Assembly (NCBI GenBank): GCA_946408825.1
Contig: CAMJTU010000003.1
Location: 1-64,000, forward strand
Origin: an uncultured Planctomycetaceae bacterium
GTDB taxonomy: Bacteria > Planctomycetota > Planctomycetia > Pirellulales > Thermoguttaceae
Length of the DNA stretch: 64,000 bases
Reading direction: 5' to 3'
A program made the position numbers and the translations under genes. The notes beneath the pieces are model-generated. The model had not been told where the DNA came from. It ran no database searches and saw only the letters and a list, made by a program, of their open reading frames with translations. Shown here one piece after another: positions 21,238 to 30,601 of the stretch. Within the stretch, counting starts at the first letter, position 1; the number at the start of each line of letters is the position of its first letter.

Positions 21238-21328
21238 CGAACGCGAGCGAAAAACCGTCGCTACGTTGTCAGTTTTCCAAGTTTATCCCACAAAAGCAAC
21301 TTCTATAAAACGCGTCTACATATGGATT

Positions 21329-21694
21329 ATGATTAACGGAAGTCTTGATCAATTTTTGGATACCGGCTGGTTTTCCGATGCGACTATTTTTTTAAATGGT
21401 CAGATATATTGGTGTGAAGCGGAGTATGATTCCACAATGAAGAAAATTCACTTTTTTGTTAACAAATGGAAAGCGAGCAACGAAAACAATATGTTTTTCC
21501 ACACCTTTCTTAACCAAGACGGAACACTTGATTGGAGCAGCATTTACGAAGATTTCGATATTGACGTCGATCTCATTAAAAAACGTTTTCTTCAGGCTAA
21601 AATCTTTGACGAAAAATCCTTCTGGGAGGTTGAGTCGGAAATCGCATGGCTTGACGACGCCGGTCCCGTATACGAACAGGACGTCTCGGAATAG
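21329..21694 (+). CDS. Hypothetical protein, acidic, low GC
   Basis: A 121-residue acidic protein rich in aromatic residues (MINGSLDQFLDTGWFSD start). No family is recognised. The sequence is clearly AT-richer than the flanking genes, suggesting acquisition. The start at 21329 is inferred because the upstream in-frame region (from 21200) overlaps the previous gene and has a different composition. Size, acidity and setting resemble contact-dependent immunity proteins, but there is no toxin gene nearby, so that is only a guess. Confidence 0.5.
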   Translation: MINGSLDQFLDTGWFSDATIFLNGQIYWCEAEYDSTMKKIHFFVNKWKASNENNMFFHTFLNQDGTLDWSSIYEDFDIDVDLIKKRFLQAKIFDEKSFWEVESEIAWLDDAGPVYEQDVSE

Positions 21695-21744
21695 TCGTTT
21701 CTCGCGATTGTCCGAAAACAAACTGGATCGCGCTACGAAAGGCG

Positions 21745-22224
21745 TTACAACTTATAGTAGTAAAGGCAGATATTCGCGTAAGTTCCGTCTTTTAAGCGAA
21801 AGCCCTCGGGGATCGTTCCGAGCTTGACGAAACCGAGTCGTTCATAGAGCCGTCTCGCCGGGACGTTGCTTTCGACGACGGCGTTGAACTGCATCACGTT
21901 GAAGCCCAGTTCTTTTCCCTTCTTCAAACTGTCGAGAACAAGACGTTCTCCAAGACGCCGTCCGCGCGCGTCGGAGGCGACCGCGTAACTCGCGTTGCAC
22001 AAACGCCCGCACCTGCCGACGTTGTTCGGGTGGAGGATATACAGTCCCTTGACGGTTCCGTCGACTTCCGCGACCGCCGCGTAACTTTGCGCGGCGAAGA
22101 ATTCCGCGCCGCTTGTTAGGTCAAGAGGCTCTTCCTGAGGAAAAGCGACCCCGTCGTCGACGACTTCGTTCCATATCTGAATCATCGCGGGCAGGTCCGC
22201 TTGACCGTATTCTCTAACGAGCAA
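21745..22224 (-). CDS. GNAT family N-acetyltransferase
   Basis: A 159-residue GNAT protein. Acetyl-CoA-binding motif A is ASYAVASDARGRRLGERLV, followed by FNAVVESNVPARRLYERLGF. The start is a TTG at 22224 with AGGAGG 8 bases upstream; another TTG two codons earlier is too close to that site. Relatives of this length include phosphinothricin-type and general small-molecule acetyltransferases. The substrate is not predictable. Confidence 0.83.
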   Translation of the reverse strand: MLVREYGQADLPAMIQIWNEVVDDGVAFPQEEPLDLTSGAEFFAAQSYAAVAEVDGTVKGLYILHPNNVGRCGRLCNASYAVASDARGRRLGERLVLDSLKKGKELGFNVMQFNAVVESNVPARRLYERLGFVKLGTIPEGFRLKDGTYANICLYYYKL

Positions 22225-22263
22225 CTTCAAAACCTCCTGTTCTCGCTGTTCTTGTCGTTTGTC

Positions 22264-22329
22264 AAAAAAAAGAAACGCCGCCTTTTGGGGCTCGAAAGGA
22301 CGCGAACCCTCTCAAAAAGCGGCGTTTTT
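22264..22329 (-). terminator. Terminator of the SHD1 gene
   Basis: On the minus strand GCCGCTTTTT pairs with AAAAGGCGGC across a 30-nt loop that itself has a GGG/CCC stem, and is followed by a T-rich tail (TTTCTTTTTTTT). It lies between the SHD1 gene and the next minus-strand gene. Confidence 0.75.
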
Positions 22330-22356
22330 CATAACGCGCACGTCGTAGTCAGACCG

Positions 22357-24384
22357 TCATCTGACGCCGCTTGCCGTGATTCGCGCTTGGGTCATGGCGG
22401 CGCCGACGACGGGCGCGCCATTGCTCGATTTCGACACGTATTTCGGAATATACGCGTGCTTGAAATAATCGCTTTCCGGTTTATTCGCCTCGCGAATCTG
22501 TTCCTCGACCGATTTGCCGTCCTCCTTTGCGATATTATCGGGCCCCGTTGTTATCGCGCTCATTTTCCAGAGCGTCTTGCCCGATTTCGTGATCTCAATC
22601 CCCTCTTCGAAGATTTTCAGATCGACCGTAATCGCCGACTTGAGCCTTTCGCGACCAAGAAGGGGAATCGGCGGCGCCCCGAGAGGCAGAGTACGTTCGA
22701 CTTCCGCGCACGTCGTTTCGACCGTCTTGCCCGTGTCTTTGCACTTCGCCGTCACGACGATCGACGACTTCGGATCGACCTTTAATCCCGCGCGCTTCAC
22801 GCTCTCTTCAAGATTCGCGACGACTTCTTTCGAGTCGAGCAGCCCGTTGAGATCCGTCTTAATCGCGACCCCGACGCCTGGGTATATCTCGTACGCGTCA
22901 GGGTTTGCCGCCTGCTTCAACGCGTCTAACGCCGCTTGGTGCGGAGCTTCAAACCCGACGAGCGTCTTTTCCGCGACGGTCCAGACGCGTCCGAACGCGC
23001 CCGCGACGCTATTCATTTCCGTTCCCAATCCCGAATAGCTGCACAGCGACGACTCCGTCTCGAGGTCGAATCCAATTTGCCCCCAGATCACGTAATTTTC
23101 CGCGCCCCACGCCAACGCTTTGAAGAGCGTCGGAGACCTCAAAACGCGTTCGACCTTCCCAACCGTGAGATCGGCGATCGCCAGACCCTGCGGCGTCGAA
23201 AACGCCAGCTTCGCGCCGCTCTGCGAAAACGCGCAGTTCGGTTGCGAAAAAACAGGCTCGCCAGTCGACTTCTCCACCGCGACCCGTCCGACCGCCGCGC
23301 CCGTTAGCGCGTCGTAAAATCCCGCCGCGATTCCCGAAACGAGAACCAGATTCTTACGCGAAGGATCGAGCGCCGCATACCCGGCGAGCGCGATCGTGTA
23401 CTCAGCCTCACACGTCTTCAGATTCCAGAGCGTCGTTTCTCCGCGAGTCTGCGTGATCACGTGCTCTTCGTCGACCCAAAGCGCGTTCTCTAACTCGCCG
23501 AAGGTGCGATTCTTAAAAGTTCCGATCGACTTCTCTTCATAATACGGGCAGAAAATCGCCGCAGGGCTGAGGGTTACGCCGCGCGAAACGGCGCTGAGAT
23601 CGACGAACGCGAGAAACGATTTCTTCGGGAACCCCGGCTCGACGTTCAGTCCGACAATGAAGAGCCCCCACGCGCCGTCGGGCGAGACGTCGCAAAGCCG
23701 CGCCTCTTTGACCGCAAGCTCGGAAAGTTCTCCGACGCCCTCGGAAACGTCGCACCGCGCGATATAAGACTGCGCCGTGTTCAAAACGCCCGTCCTGAAC
23801 CCGACGAAAAACGCGCCCTCAGGGCGATCCTTCGGCGGCGCGATCACACGCAAATCATGCATGGCGGCGACGTCAATAGAGCCGCCCTTGAAAACGGGCA
23901 CAGAACGGAAATCTTTGAGCGGCTTCGGCTCCGCGACGACCGGGGAGTATTTCCATTCCGACGTCGCGCTAGCGATGGAAAGACTCTTTTCACGCGTCCG
24001 ATCGCCGAGGAAAATCGGCTTGTCCCACCCGTCGAATTTCTGCGTCTTGCCCGAGATAGGAAATGCTCCCGAGGTCGCGGCCGGAGCGGCGTTTTCGTCT
24101 TCAACGACGCCTTCTTCGAAGGGATTCGAATCGAGCGACTCGATATATTCCTGATCCTGGGCGCTCAGCTTTTCCATCTGCATGATAATCGTCTTACCGT
24201 CGCTTCGACGGAGCCGAACAGTCGTCCCGTCCCGAGACACGAACGTCGCCGTCGTTTTGTGTTTGCCCGAAGCGTCGGTCCATATGCGGGATTCCGCCGC
24301 GCCGCTCGTCGGTAGAAACGAAAGCGTCCAAAGAACGCCGACGGCGAAGACCGCCGCGAATTTTCCATAAGAACGTAACGACAT
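22357..24384 (-). CDS. Secreted SHD1-domain protein with propeller-like body
   Basis: A 675-residue exported protein. After a signal peptide (about 1-30, ending TSGAAES) comes an SHD1 domain at about 32-84 (RIWTDASGKHKTTATFV, VRLRRSDGKTIIMQMEKLS..DQEYIESL), the SLA1 homology domain common in planctomycete secreted proteins. It is followed at once by an NPF tripeptide (87-89). The central region (about 140-470) has repeated short beta-strand segments of WD40/propeller character. The last 170 residues form an unidentified alpha/beta part. In yeast Sla1 the SHD1 domain binds NPFxD peptides; whether that holds here is inference. GGAG precedes the ATG. Its cellular role is unknown. Confidence 0.82.
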   Translation of the reverse strand: MSLRSYGKFAAVFAVGVLWTLSFLPTSGAAESRIWTDASGKHKTTATFVSRDGTTVRLRRSDGKTIIMQMEKLSAQDQEYIESLDSNPFEEGVVEDENAAPAATSGAFPISGKTQKFDGWDKPIFLGDRTREKSLSIASATSEWKYSPVVAEPKPLKDFRSVPVFKGGSIDVAAMHDLRVIAPPKDRPEGAFFVGFRTGVLNTAQSYIARCDVSEGVGELSELAVKEARLCDVSPDGAWGLFIVGLNVEPGFPKKSFLAFVDLSAVSRGVTLSPAAIFCPYYEEKSIGTFKNRTFGELENALWVDEEHVITQTRGETTLWNLKTCEAEYTIALAGYAALDPSRKNLVLVSGIAAGFYDALTGAAVGRVAVEKSTGEPVFSQPNCAFSQSGAKLAFSTPQGLAIADLTVGKVERVLRSPTLFKALAWGAENYVIWGQIGFDLETESSLCSYSGLGTEMNSVAGAFGRVWTVAEKTLVGFEAPHQAALDALKQAANPDAYEIYPGVGVAIKTDLNGLLDSKEVVANLEESVKRAGLKVDPKSSIVVTAKCKDTGKTVETTCAEVERTLPLGAPPIPLLGRERLKSAITVDLKIFEEGIEITKSGKTLWKMSAITTGPDNIAKEDGKSVEEQIREANKPESDYFKHAYIPKYVSKSSNGAPVVGAAMTQARITASGVR

Positions 24385-24554
24385 AATCGTATCTCCTTGT
24401 GCAAAATGGGAATGGAACAGGTTAGATCGTTAGGACTCTCCGCAAAGGAGAATCGACGTTATTCGGAGCGTCGCCGGGCGTCTTCGCGTCAACGCCAAGT
24501 CGCGCGCGTTTTGATTTTCACAAAGTTTCGGGAATTCACGAACGGACGCTTCGT

Positions 24555-25076
24555 TCACTCCTTGAGCGCGGCGACGATTTGACCGACGTATTCCACGTGA
24601 TAATCTCCGTCGGAATAGCTCGCGGTTTTGATCTCTTGATCGACGAAGCCGCTCTCTTGCAACCGCGCTTGATAGAGTTTGCGACAGACGAGAACGATCG
24701 ACGATTCGGCGATATACGGAATTCCGTTGTAAAATTCGGTCGTAAGACCGCTCGCGGCGATTTTGTCGGGGTAGTCGGCGCCGCTTTTAGAGCCGAGGAA
24801 TCCGAGCGCTTTCTTATATTCGGGCTTAACGAAGGAGATCGAAAAGGCCGCGGAGGAGTCCATAAGAGGGCGGGTAAAACGTCGCGTCCGCACGTACACG
24901 GTCGCAACCGGCAGGTTGTTCTCGCGCCCGTTCATCCACAGACTGCCATACTGTCCCCATGAAATCGTCATCGAGTTCACGCGACCGTCGGCGCCCTTCG
25001 TCGTAAGCGCGCCCCAATTCTTCGCCAATAGGGCGTGGTAGTTCAGCGATTCTTCCTTAATGTCAAATTCTTTCAT
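24555..25076 (-). CDS. Flavin reductase-like (FMN-binding split-barrel) protein
   Basis: A 173-residue protein of the flavin reductase / split-barrel family. It opens with LNYHALLAKNWGALTTKG, continues MTISWGQYGSLW and VYVRTRRFTRPLMDSS, the FMN-contact region of the family, and has the SFVKPEYKKALGFLGSKSG segment. Members bind FMN and reduce flavins or act as small NAD(P)H-dependent reductases. The ATG at 25076 is preferred to a TTG two codons upstream because AAAGG is 6 bases ahead. It stands alone. Confidence 0.88.
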   Translation of the reverse strand: MKEFDIKEESLNYHALLAKNWGALTTKGADGRVNSMTISWGQYGSLWMNGRENNLPVATVYVRTRRFTRPLMDSSAAFSISFVKPEYKKALGFLGSKSGADYPDKIAASGLTTEFYNGIPYIAESSIVLVCRKLYQARLQESGFVDQEIKTASYSDGDYHVEYVGQIVAALKE

Positions 25077-25887
25077 TCTCAACCTTTCGCTATATGGAGA
25101 TTGCTTTTCAGCCGTCTTATTTATTCTACACTTAAATTCCTATAAATTCTACAAGTCGCGACGTTGTAAATACGATTATTCTCCCCATGACGTCGAAATT
25201 AATGTCGACGTTCAAACATAAACAATTCGACGAGCGGTCAGGAAATAACCGAAGCCTTGTGATCGCGGTCAAACGTTCGCCGGCAATTTATATAAAAAAA
25301 CACGTTCGAGGAGAACAAAAACAATCGGCAAGAGTCATATTCTATGTCCGTTTGAACTTGACGCCTCAAACGTCTGATCGTTCCATGTTTAGGAGGTATT
25401 CGACGGCAAGTCGACATATCGACGTCCCAAAAAGTCAATAATTGTTATTATTTTAGGGTCGATTATCTTGACAATTATTTGACTCTGTCTAAACTTGGCG
25501 CGATTAGTGGGCAGGAGCGGCATGTCGAAGTAGTCGAGGAGATCGGCAGTTAGATAATTGCGAATTATTGCGGCAATAGTCGCGTTCTCGCTTTCGCCTC
25601 GCGTCTATTCTACACTGAAACGTGTATGGAAGTCGGTTTGACGTCGATATGAGAGGGGGCGCTCTCGTTCCAAAGTCGTTTGCCGCTTTCCTTGGTTCCA
25701 TCCGTAACACAACCCGCTCTTTTAGAAAGTAAGACAATACCCTAAGCATGAGTTGATTGGCGACGACTCTTACGATTCAGTTCTTCAACATTAGAGCCAC
25801 GCAGTCAGGAGCGCTACAGTAAGAAAAATGTTAAGAACGGCGTTTTAGGTCGGTTTCGCACGCTCCCCCATATCGAGGAGGTTCATC
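25077..25887. other. 0.8-kb AT-rich stretch without a gene
   Basis: Two overlapping short frames on opposite strands (25187-25441 and 25238-25438) and one at 25504-25749 lack ribosome sites and family resemblance. A TTGACA occurs at 25470-25475 but no fitting -10. The stretch presumably carries the long upstream region of the surface-protein gene at 25888. Confidence 0.5.
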
Positions 25888-28800
25888 GTGTTTTCGAGAT
25901 TATTCAAGAGCGTTCTGCGCTCTCGCAATTCCCAAGTATCTTCTTCAGTCGCGAAGGCTTCGCGTTTGCTTCGCATTGAACCGCTGGAGCGCCGGGAACT
26001 TCTGTCCGTTTCGACGCCCTTGATTACGCCGGAAAACGTTCAAACGTCGGTTCCGACGTCTGAATATATTTCAAACGCGACGCCAGACGCCGCGCCAATT
26101 CCTCTCGGCGCGCTTGAGGATTCCCAAACGACTATTGCCGACGCGAGTTCCGCCAGTTTGGACGCTCCCGGCTACCCGCTGGACGTTAATTTCAAACTCG
26201 ACGGCAAGCTCCTTTACGATCAGGGCGTCGTCGATATCAAAGAGGGTAATATCGGCTCCTTCGACGTTTATATAAACGACGAATTATACGCCGAAAACGT
26301 CGGAGACTTCTTTGAAGTGTTCCTTCCCGGAACGAAATTTGAAATTAAAAACGTCAGTCTCAACCCGGGATATGAGTTTATCGACGTAAGTTCGCAGACC
26401 TCTTGGAAAAATTACGGCGTCGCGGCAGGCGCGCTCTCCGGGACGATCCAAGAAGTCGCGGCTGGTCCCAACGAGGTTCTTCTCTCGCTGGCGACCGTCT
26501 CTAAATATCCTTTGGACGTTAACTTTACGCTCGACGGCAAGCTCCTTTACGATCAAGGCGTCGTCGATATCAAAGAGAGCGCTATCGGCTCCTTCGACGT
26601 TTACATAAACGACGAACTATACGCCGAGAACGTCGGAGACTTTTACGGAGAGTTCTTCCCCGGAACAAAATTTGAAATTAAAAACCTGAGTCTCGACCCT
26701 GGTTATGAATTTATTAACGTAAGTTCAAAAACCTCTTGGAAAAACTACGGCGTCGCGGCTGGCGCGCTCTCTGGAACGATTCAAAAAATCTCCAAAGGAC
26801 CTAACGAAGTCCTTCTCTCGCTGGCGACCGTCTCTAAATATCCTTTAGACGTCAACTTTACGCTTGACGGTCAACTCCTTTACGATCAAGGCGTCGTCGA
26901 TATCAAAGAGGGTAATATCGGCTCCTTCGACGTTTACATAAACGACGAACTATACGCCGAGAACGTCGGAGACTTTTACGACGAGTTCCTTCCCGGAACG
27001 ACGTTTGAGATTAAAAACCTGAAACTCAATCCAGAATATGAATTCATTAATGTAAGTTCAAAGACCTCTTGGAAAAATTACGGCGTCGCGGCGGGCTCGC
27101 TCTCCGGAACAATCCAAAAAGTCTCCAAAGGCCCCAACGAGGTCCTTGTCTCGCTGGCGACCGCCTCTAAATATCCTTTAGACGTCAACTTCACACTCGA
27201 CGGTCAACTCCTCTACAATCTTGACGTCGTCGATATTAAAGAGGGTAATATCGGCTCCTTCGACGTCTACATAAACGGCGAACTATACGCCGAGAACGTC
27301 GGAGACTTTTACGAGAAGTTCCTTCCCGGAACGACGTTTGAAATTAAAAACCTGAAGCTCAACCCGGGATATGAATTTGTCGACGTAAGCTCGCAGACCT
27401 CTTGGAATAATTACGGAGTCGCGGCAGGCGCCCTCTCTGGAACAATCCGAGAAGTCGCCAAAGGCCCCAACGAAGTTCTCCTCCGCTTGAGTACGTTTCC
27501 AGAAGTAGCCTTCTCCATTGAAGCCGGCGTAAGCGTCGCGGATCAGGAACTCGAACTATACGCGCCGATAGGATATTCCGTCTATTATACGACCGACGGC
27601 TCTGATCCTACGATCTCGCCAGAAAACCTATATAGCGAGCCTCTGCAACTGACGGCAAACGCTAGTCGGTTTGCCGCCGATTCCGACCTTATCAACGTCG
27701 GCGGGCACAGGATCTATGACGACAATAGTCTGCCAAAGGCTATTACAATTAAGGCGATAGCGGTCGCGTCAAACGGCGATACGTCTCCAATCGCAACCCG
27801 AACTTATTTCTTCCAAGAGAGAGAACCTATCGCCGTTATTTCGATTTCGACGGACTATGACAATCTGTTGGATTATGACTCCGGCATTATGGTTAAGGGC
27901 GTTTATTACGACGCTTGGAGCAGTACGCCGGAGGCGGCGGCTATCATTGCCAATCAAGAATTTTGGTTGTACCAAGGCAACTACATGCAAAAGGGCAAGG
28001 ACTGGGAAAGACCTGCGACTATTGAAATTTTTGACGGCGACAATTATGTCGTAGAAAACTGTGGAATCAGGCTTCACGGCGGTTTCAGTCGCAAATTTTC
28101 TCAGAAATCTTTTAACGTCTACTTCAAGAAGGATTATGGCGCAAAAGAACTTCAATACGCCTTATTTGACGACGCTATATCGAGCGACGGCGAGGTCGTT
28201 TCCGCCTATAAAAGCTTTGTCTTAAGAAACGGCGGAAACGACACAGAATACCTTAAATTCCGCGATTCATTAATTCAGGGTCTCGTAAAAGACCTCGATC
28301 TTACCACACAGGCAAACAGACCCGCCATACTCTATTTGAACGGCGAGTATATGGGCGTCTACGTCATGCAAGAGAAGTTTAGCGACAAACTTTTTGCAGA
28401 TCGCTACGGCGTAGCCAAAAGTAACGTGATCATCGTCGAAGAAGGAGTTATCGACGAGGGCAAAGACGCGGATATCGCCCTGTTTGAAGAATTGCAAGCT
28501 TATGCCAAAATGGATCTTTCTGATCCTGAAATCTACAACGCGTTTTGCAACGTCGTAGACGTCGAATCAATGATCGACTACTACGCAGTCCAAATCTATA
28601 TTGGAAACGGCGACTGGACTCCTAAGAAAAACACTCGTCTTTGGCGCGTAAGAACGGCTGAAAACGACTCTTTCGGAGACGGCAAGTGGCGATGGATTCT
28701 CTATGATACGGAATATTCCTCGTCTATCTACAGCCAGCCAAAAACGGCATACAACTACAATTCTTTCGCCGTTGCGCTCAAATCCGATCCTCTCTTCGCC

Positions 28801-29058
28801 AGCGTGTTGAAAAACGACGAGTTTTATCAAAGCTTTGTGGATAAGATTAGGAGTTTGGGCGAAGATAATTTCTCGACGACCAACGTCCAGTCTGCCCTTG
28901 ACAGTTTCTCTGAAGTCTACGCGCCTTATATGCCGGACTTTTACAAACGTTTTGGCGACACGTCTTGGGGATGGGACAGCAATATCAACGGTATCAAAAA
29001 TTTCTTTGCGAATAGACTTCGATATATTTTGAACTATGTCGAGAATTATCAACCGTAA
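25888..29058 (+). CDS. Surface CotH-kinase protein with LEPR-XLL motif and four repeats
   Basis: A 1056-residue surface or secreted protein. Near residue 30 it has LLRIEPLERRELLSV, the LEPR-XLL sorting motif of planctomycete surface proteins. Four 111-residue tandem repeats follow (residues 96-539). Each has YPLDVNF..DG, SFDVYIN and SWKNYGVAAG-type blocks. Then comes a chitobiase C-terminal-like beta domain (about 545-620, YYTTDGSDPT), and a CotH kinase domain (about 650-1000) with GIRLHGGFSRKFSQKSFNVY, FVLRNGGND, ILYLNGEYMGVYVMQEKF and WILYDTE. CotH proteins are atypical kinases, best known from spore coats, that phosphorylate proteins; in planctomycetes the substrate is unknown. The start is GTG with GGAGG ahead. 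The DNA is AT-richer than average, and the gene ends at a strong terminator. Confidence 0.9.
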   Translation: MFSRLFKSVLRSRNSQVSSSVAKASRLLRIEPLERRELLSVSTPLITPENVQTSVPTSEYISNATPDAAPIPLGALEDSQTTIADASSASLDAPGYPLDVNFKLDGKLLYDQGVVDIKEGNIGSFDVYINDELYAENVGDFFEVFLPGTKFEIKNVSLNPGYEFIDVSSQTSWKNYGVAAGALSGTIQEVAAGPNEVLLSLATVSKYPLDVNFTLDGKLLYDQGVVDIKESAIGSFDVYINDELYAENVGDFYGEFFPGTKFEIKNLSLDPGYEFINVSSKTSWKNYGVAAGALSGTIQKISKGPNEVLLSLATVSKYPLDVNFTLDGQLLYDQGVVDIKEGNIGSFDVYINDELYAENVGDFYDEFLPGTTFEIKNLKLNPEYEFINVSSKTSWKNYGVAAGSLSGTIQKVSKGPNEVLVSLATASKYPLDVNFTLDGQLLYNLDVVDIKEGNIGSFDVYINGELYAENVGDFYEKFLPGTTFEIKNLKLNPGYEFVDVSSQTSWNNYGVAAGALSGTIREVAKGPNEVLLRLSTFPEVAFSIEAGVSVADQELELYAPIGYSVYYTTDGSDPTISPENLYSEPLQLTANASRFAADSDLINVGGHRIYDDNSLPKAITIKAIAVASNGDTSPIATRTYFFQEREPIAVISISTDYDNLLDYDSGIMVKGVYYDAWSSTPEAAAIIANQEFWLYQGNYMQKGKDWERPATIEIFDGDNYVVENCGIRLHGGFSRKFSQKSFNVYFKKDYGAKELQYALFDDAISSDGEVVSAYKSFVLRNGGNDTEYLKFRDSLIQGLVKDLDLTTQANRPAILYLNGEYMGVYVMQEKFSDKLFADRYGVAKSNVIIVEEGVIDEGKDADIALFEELQAYAKMDLSDPEIYNAFCNVVDVESMIDYYAVQIYIGNGDWTPKKNTRLWRVRTAENDSFGDGKWRWILYDTEYSSSIYSQPKTAYNYNSFAVALKSDPLFASVLKNDEFYQSFVDKIRSLGEDNFSTTNVQSALDSFSEVYAPYMPDFYKRFGDTSWGWDSNINGIKNFFANRLRYILNYVENYQP
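26173..27504 (+). repeat. Four tandem 333-bp repeats inside the surface-protein gene
   Basis: Units start at 26173, 26506, 26839 and 27172, exactly 333 bp apart. Identity is high at the DNA level, with long shared tracts (e.g. around GATATCAAAGAG and CTCCTTCGACGTTTA). The pattern implies recent duplication and possible copy-number variation by recombination. Confidence 0.95.
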
Positions 29059-29079
29059 AGAACTAAGCGTAAAAAACGA

Positions 29080-29120
29080 GAAGAAGCCCCTTGTAAACAA
29101 TCGCAAGGGGCTTCTTCTTT
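29080..29120 (+). terminator. Intrinsic terminator of the CotH surface-protein gene
   Basis: GAAGAAGCCCCTTG (29080-29093) pairs perfectly with CAAGGGGCTTCTTC (29104-29117) and runs into TTT. It lies 21 bp after the stop codon. Confidence 0.85.
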
Positions 29121-29238
29121 ACAGGATAAAGCGTTAACCGAGAACAATCGACGACTCGGCGCTAAAGTTTATTTTATTTCTGAATAAACGCTCGTCTCTC
29201 GTATAATTTAGCTCGTCAATTCCCAAAACCGTAGCGGG

Positions 29239-30018
29239 TTAAAAGGGATTGACCAGCCACATTCCGAGAAAACACGCGAAATACGCGGCAAGGAGCGCGA
29301 GGATCGAAAAATATTCGTCCCAAGCTCTTCGAGTAAACAGAATTTCCACGACGAGCGAAAACATGACGCCGCCGGCGAAGAAGACGAAAAACGGAAGCGG
29401 GGACTCCTCGCCACGCCACAAGAAAAACGACGGCGCGGCTACCGTCGTCGCGACGCCCACAAGCGAGGCAAATAGGATGGACTTCGAAACGGAAAAGCCT
29501 GAAAAACGGAAAGCGCACGCGACAAACGCGCCCCAAACGAGGTTCTGCAACGCCGTTATTATCGAAAGCTTCCATACGAGTTCCAAACCAAGACTTTCGT
29601 TTTCCAAGCCAAATCTTTCGCTGACGCCAACGCCAAACGCCACGCCTCTTACGATAGAGTAGATCGCGACGGCGATAAGAAATTTCGTCGCCTTTCGAAG
29701 ACCGGTTCGAGCTTTTCCCTTCGCGCCGCGATAAATTCGCGCAACCGCAGAAAACGTCGGCAAGAGGAGAACGCCAAGAAGAAAACAGACTGCGATCGGG
29801 ACGAAAAAAGCCGCCTTCTCGAATCGAATTCTCAACATAAACTCATAATGAGTCATGCTCCAAAACGCCGCCGAAACGAAAAAACCGCCGATGAAACCGT
29901 AGAAGACGCCTTGAACCTTTAGCGGCGTTTTATCGGGAAAAAAGTTGGCGATTAATGCGCCGATAAACGCCCCAAACAAAGGGATCAGTCCCGGTAGAAC
30001 CACGTCGCCGAACGTCAT
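29239..30018 (-). CDS. ZIP-like multispanning membrane protein, metal motifs degenerate
   Basis: A 259-residue protein with about eight predicted membrane helices. Its order of helices, a positively charged loop (YRGAKGKARTGLRKATKF) after the third and a final FFAGGVMFSLVVEIL helix resemble ZIP/ZupT metal transporters. The ZIP metal site is normally HNxPEG and HExPEG in helices 4 and 5. Here helix 4 reads ALQNLVWGAFVACAF and no His/Glu pair is seen in helix 5. If it belongs to this family, transport of zinc or iron by the usual site is unlikely. The ATG at 30018 is chosen because GGAGG lies directly ahead. Could equally be an unrelated membrane protein. Confidence 0.5.
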   Translation of the reverse strand: MTFGDVVLPGLIPLFGAFIGALIANFFPDKTPLKVQGVFYGFIGGFFVSAAFWSMTHYEFMLRIRFEKAAFFVPIAVCFLLGVLLLPTFSAVARIYRGAKGKARTGLRKATKFLIAVAIYSIVRGVAFGVGVSERFGLENESLGLELVWKLSIITALQNLVWGAFVACAFRFSGFSVSKSILFASLVGVATTVAAPSFFLWRGEESPLPFFVFFAGGVMFSLVVEILFTRRAWDEYFSILALLAAYFACFLGMWLVNPF

Positions 30019-30106
30019 AGACTCCTCCATTCCAAAACGGGACGATTACGCTAAGGTTTGCCGCAATACGAGGTTTCAACGCGGCAAAGAGCGTTTCCGC
30101 AAATGG

Positions 30107-30466
30107 TCAAACGGCTAGACCGAGCGCTCGTAAAAACACAAAAAACGGCGTCATTAACTGCAACGACACGTTGAAAACAAACGTTTTCCATAATAATCCT
30201 TGCGAGGCTTTAAAGAAGATAATAAAGATCAAAATCCTCGCCGGCAAACAAAACAACCATATGCTCCCGCATACGAACGCGGCAATATCCAACAGAACCA
30301 AAAGTTCGTCGTTTCCATCTTTGACAACGAGATTCCCCGAATGACATTGATAGATAAAGACGGTAAAAGCAAACGCGATCCCCGCGACAGAATAGACGTC
30401 GAGCAATAACGACGTCGCTTTAAAAAAGGAGACGACCCCGCGATTTCGAAGAAAACTCGGCTCCAT
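30107..30466 (-). CDS. Small membrane protein of unknown function
   Basis: A 119-residue protein with three to four hydrophobic segments (about 20-38, 52-76, 80-95, 98-117). No family is recognised. AAGGGG lies 9 bases ahead of the ATG. It follows the ZIP-like gene on the same strand and may be cotranscribed. Confidence 0.6.
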   Translation of the reverse strand: MEPSFLRNRGVVSFFKATSLLLDVYSVAGIAFAFTVFIYQCHSGNLVVKDGNDELLVLLDIAAFVCGSIWLFCLPARILIFIIFFKASQGLLWKTFVFNVSLQLMTPFFVFLRALGLAV

Positions 30467-30601
30467 TTTGAATTACCCCTTCAGTATGCGGTCAAATGTC
30501 ATTCGACGACGCGTCGCCAAACTCTCTAAACGAGTCCAAACGCGCTTTCTACGCGACGAGATCGCCGTTACTTTGACGCGTCCATCGGATTATTCATCTT
30601 C

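Noticed and set aside
22287..22310. tRNA-like arm (GGGG..GAAAGGACGCGAACCC) downstream of the SHD1 gene
   Set aside because: No acceptor, D or anticodon arm can be formed; it is the loop part of a terminator.
25470..25475. TTGACA as a promoter -35
   Set aside because: No acceptable -10 box at 15-19 bp.
25187..25749. Three overlapping short frames in the AT-rich gap
   Set aside because: Opposite-strand overlap and no ribosome sites; composition looks non-coding.
26173..27504. Regular repeats as a CRISPR-like array
   Set aside because: Units are 333 bp, in frame and coding, with no spacer structure.
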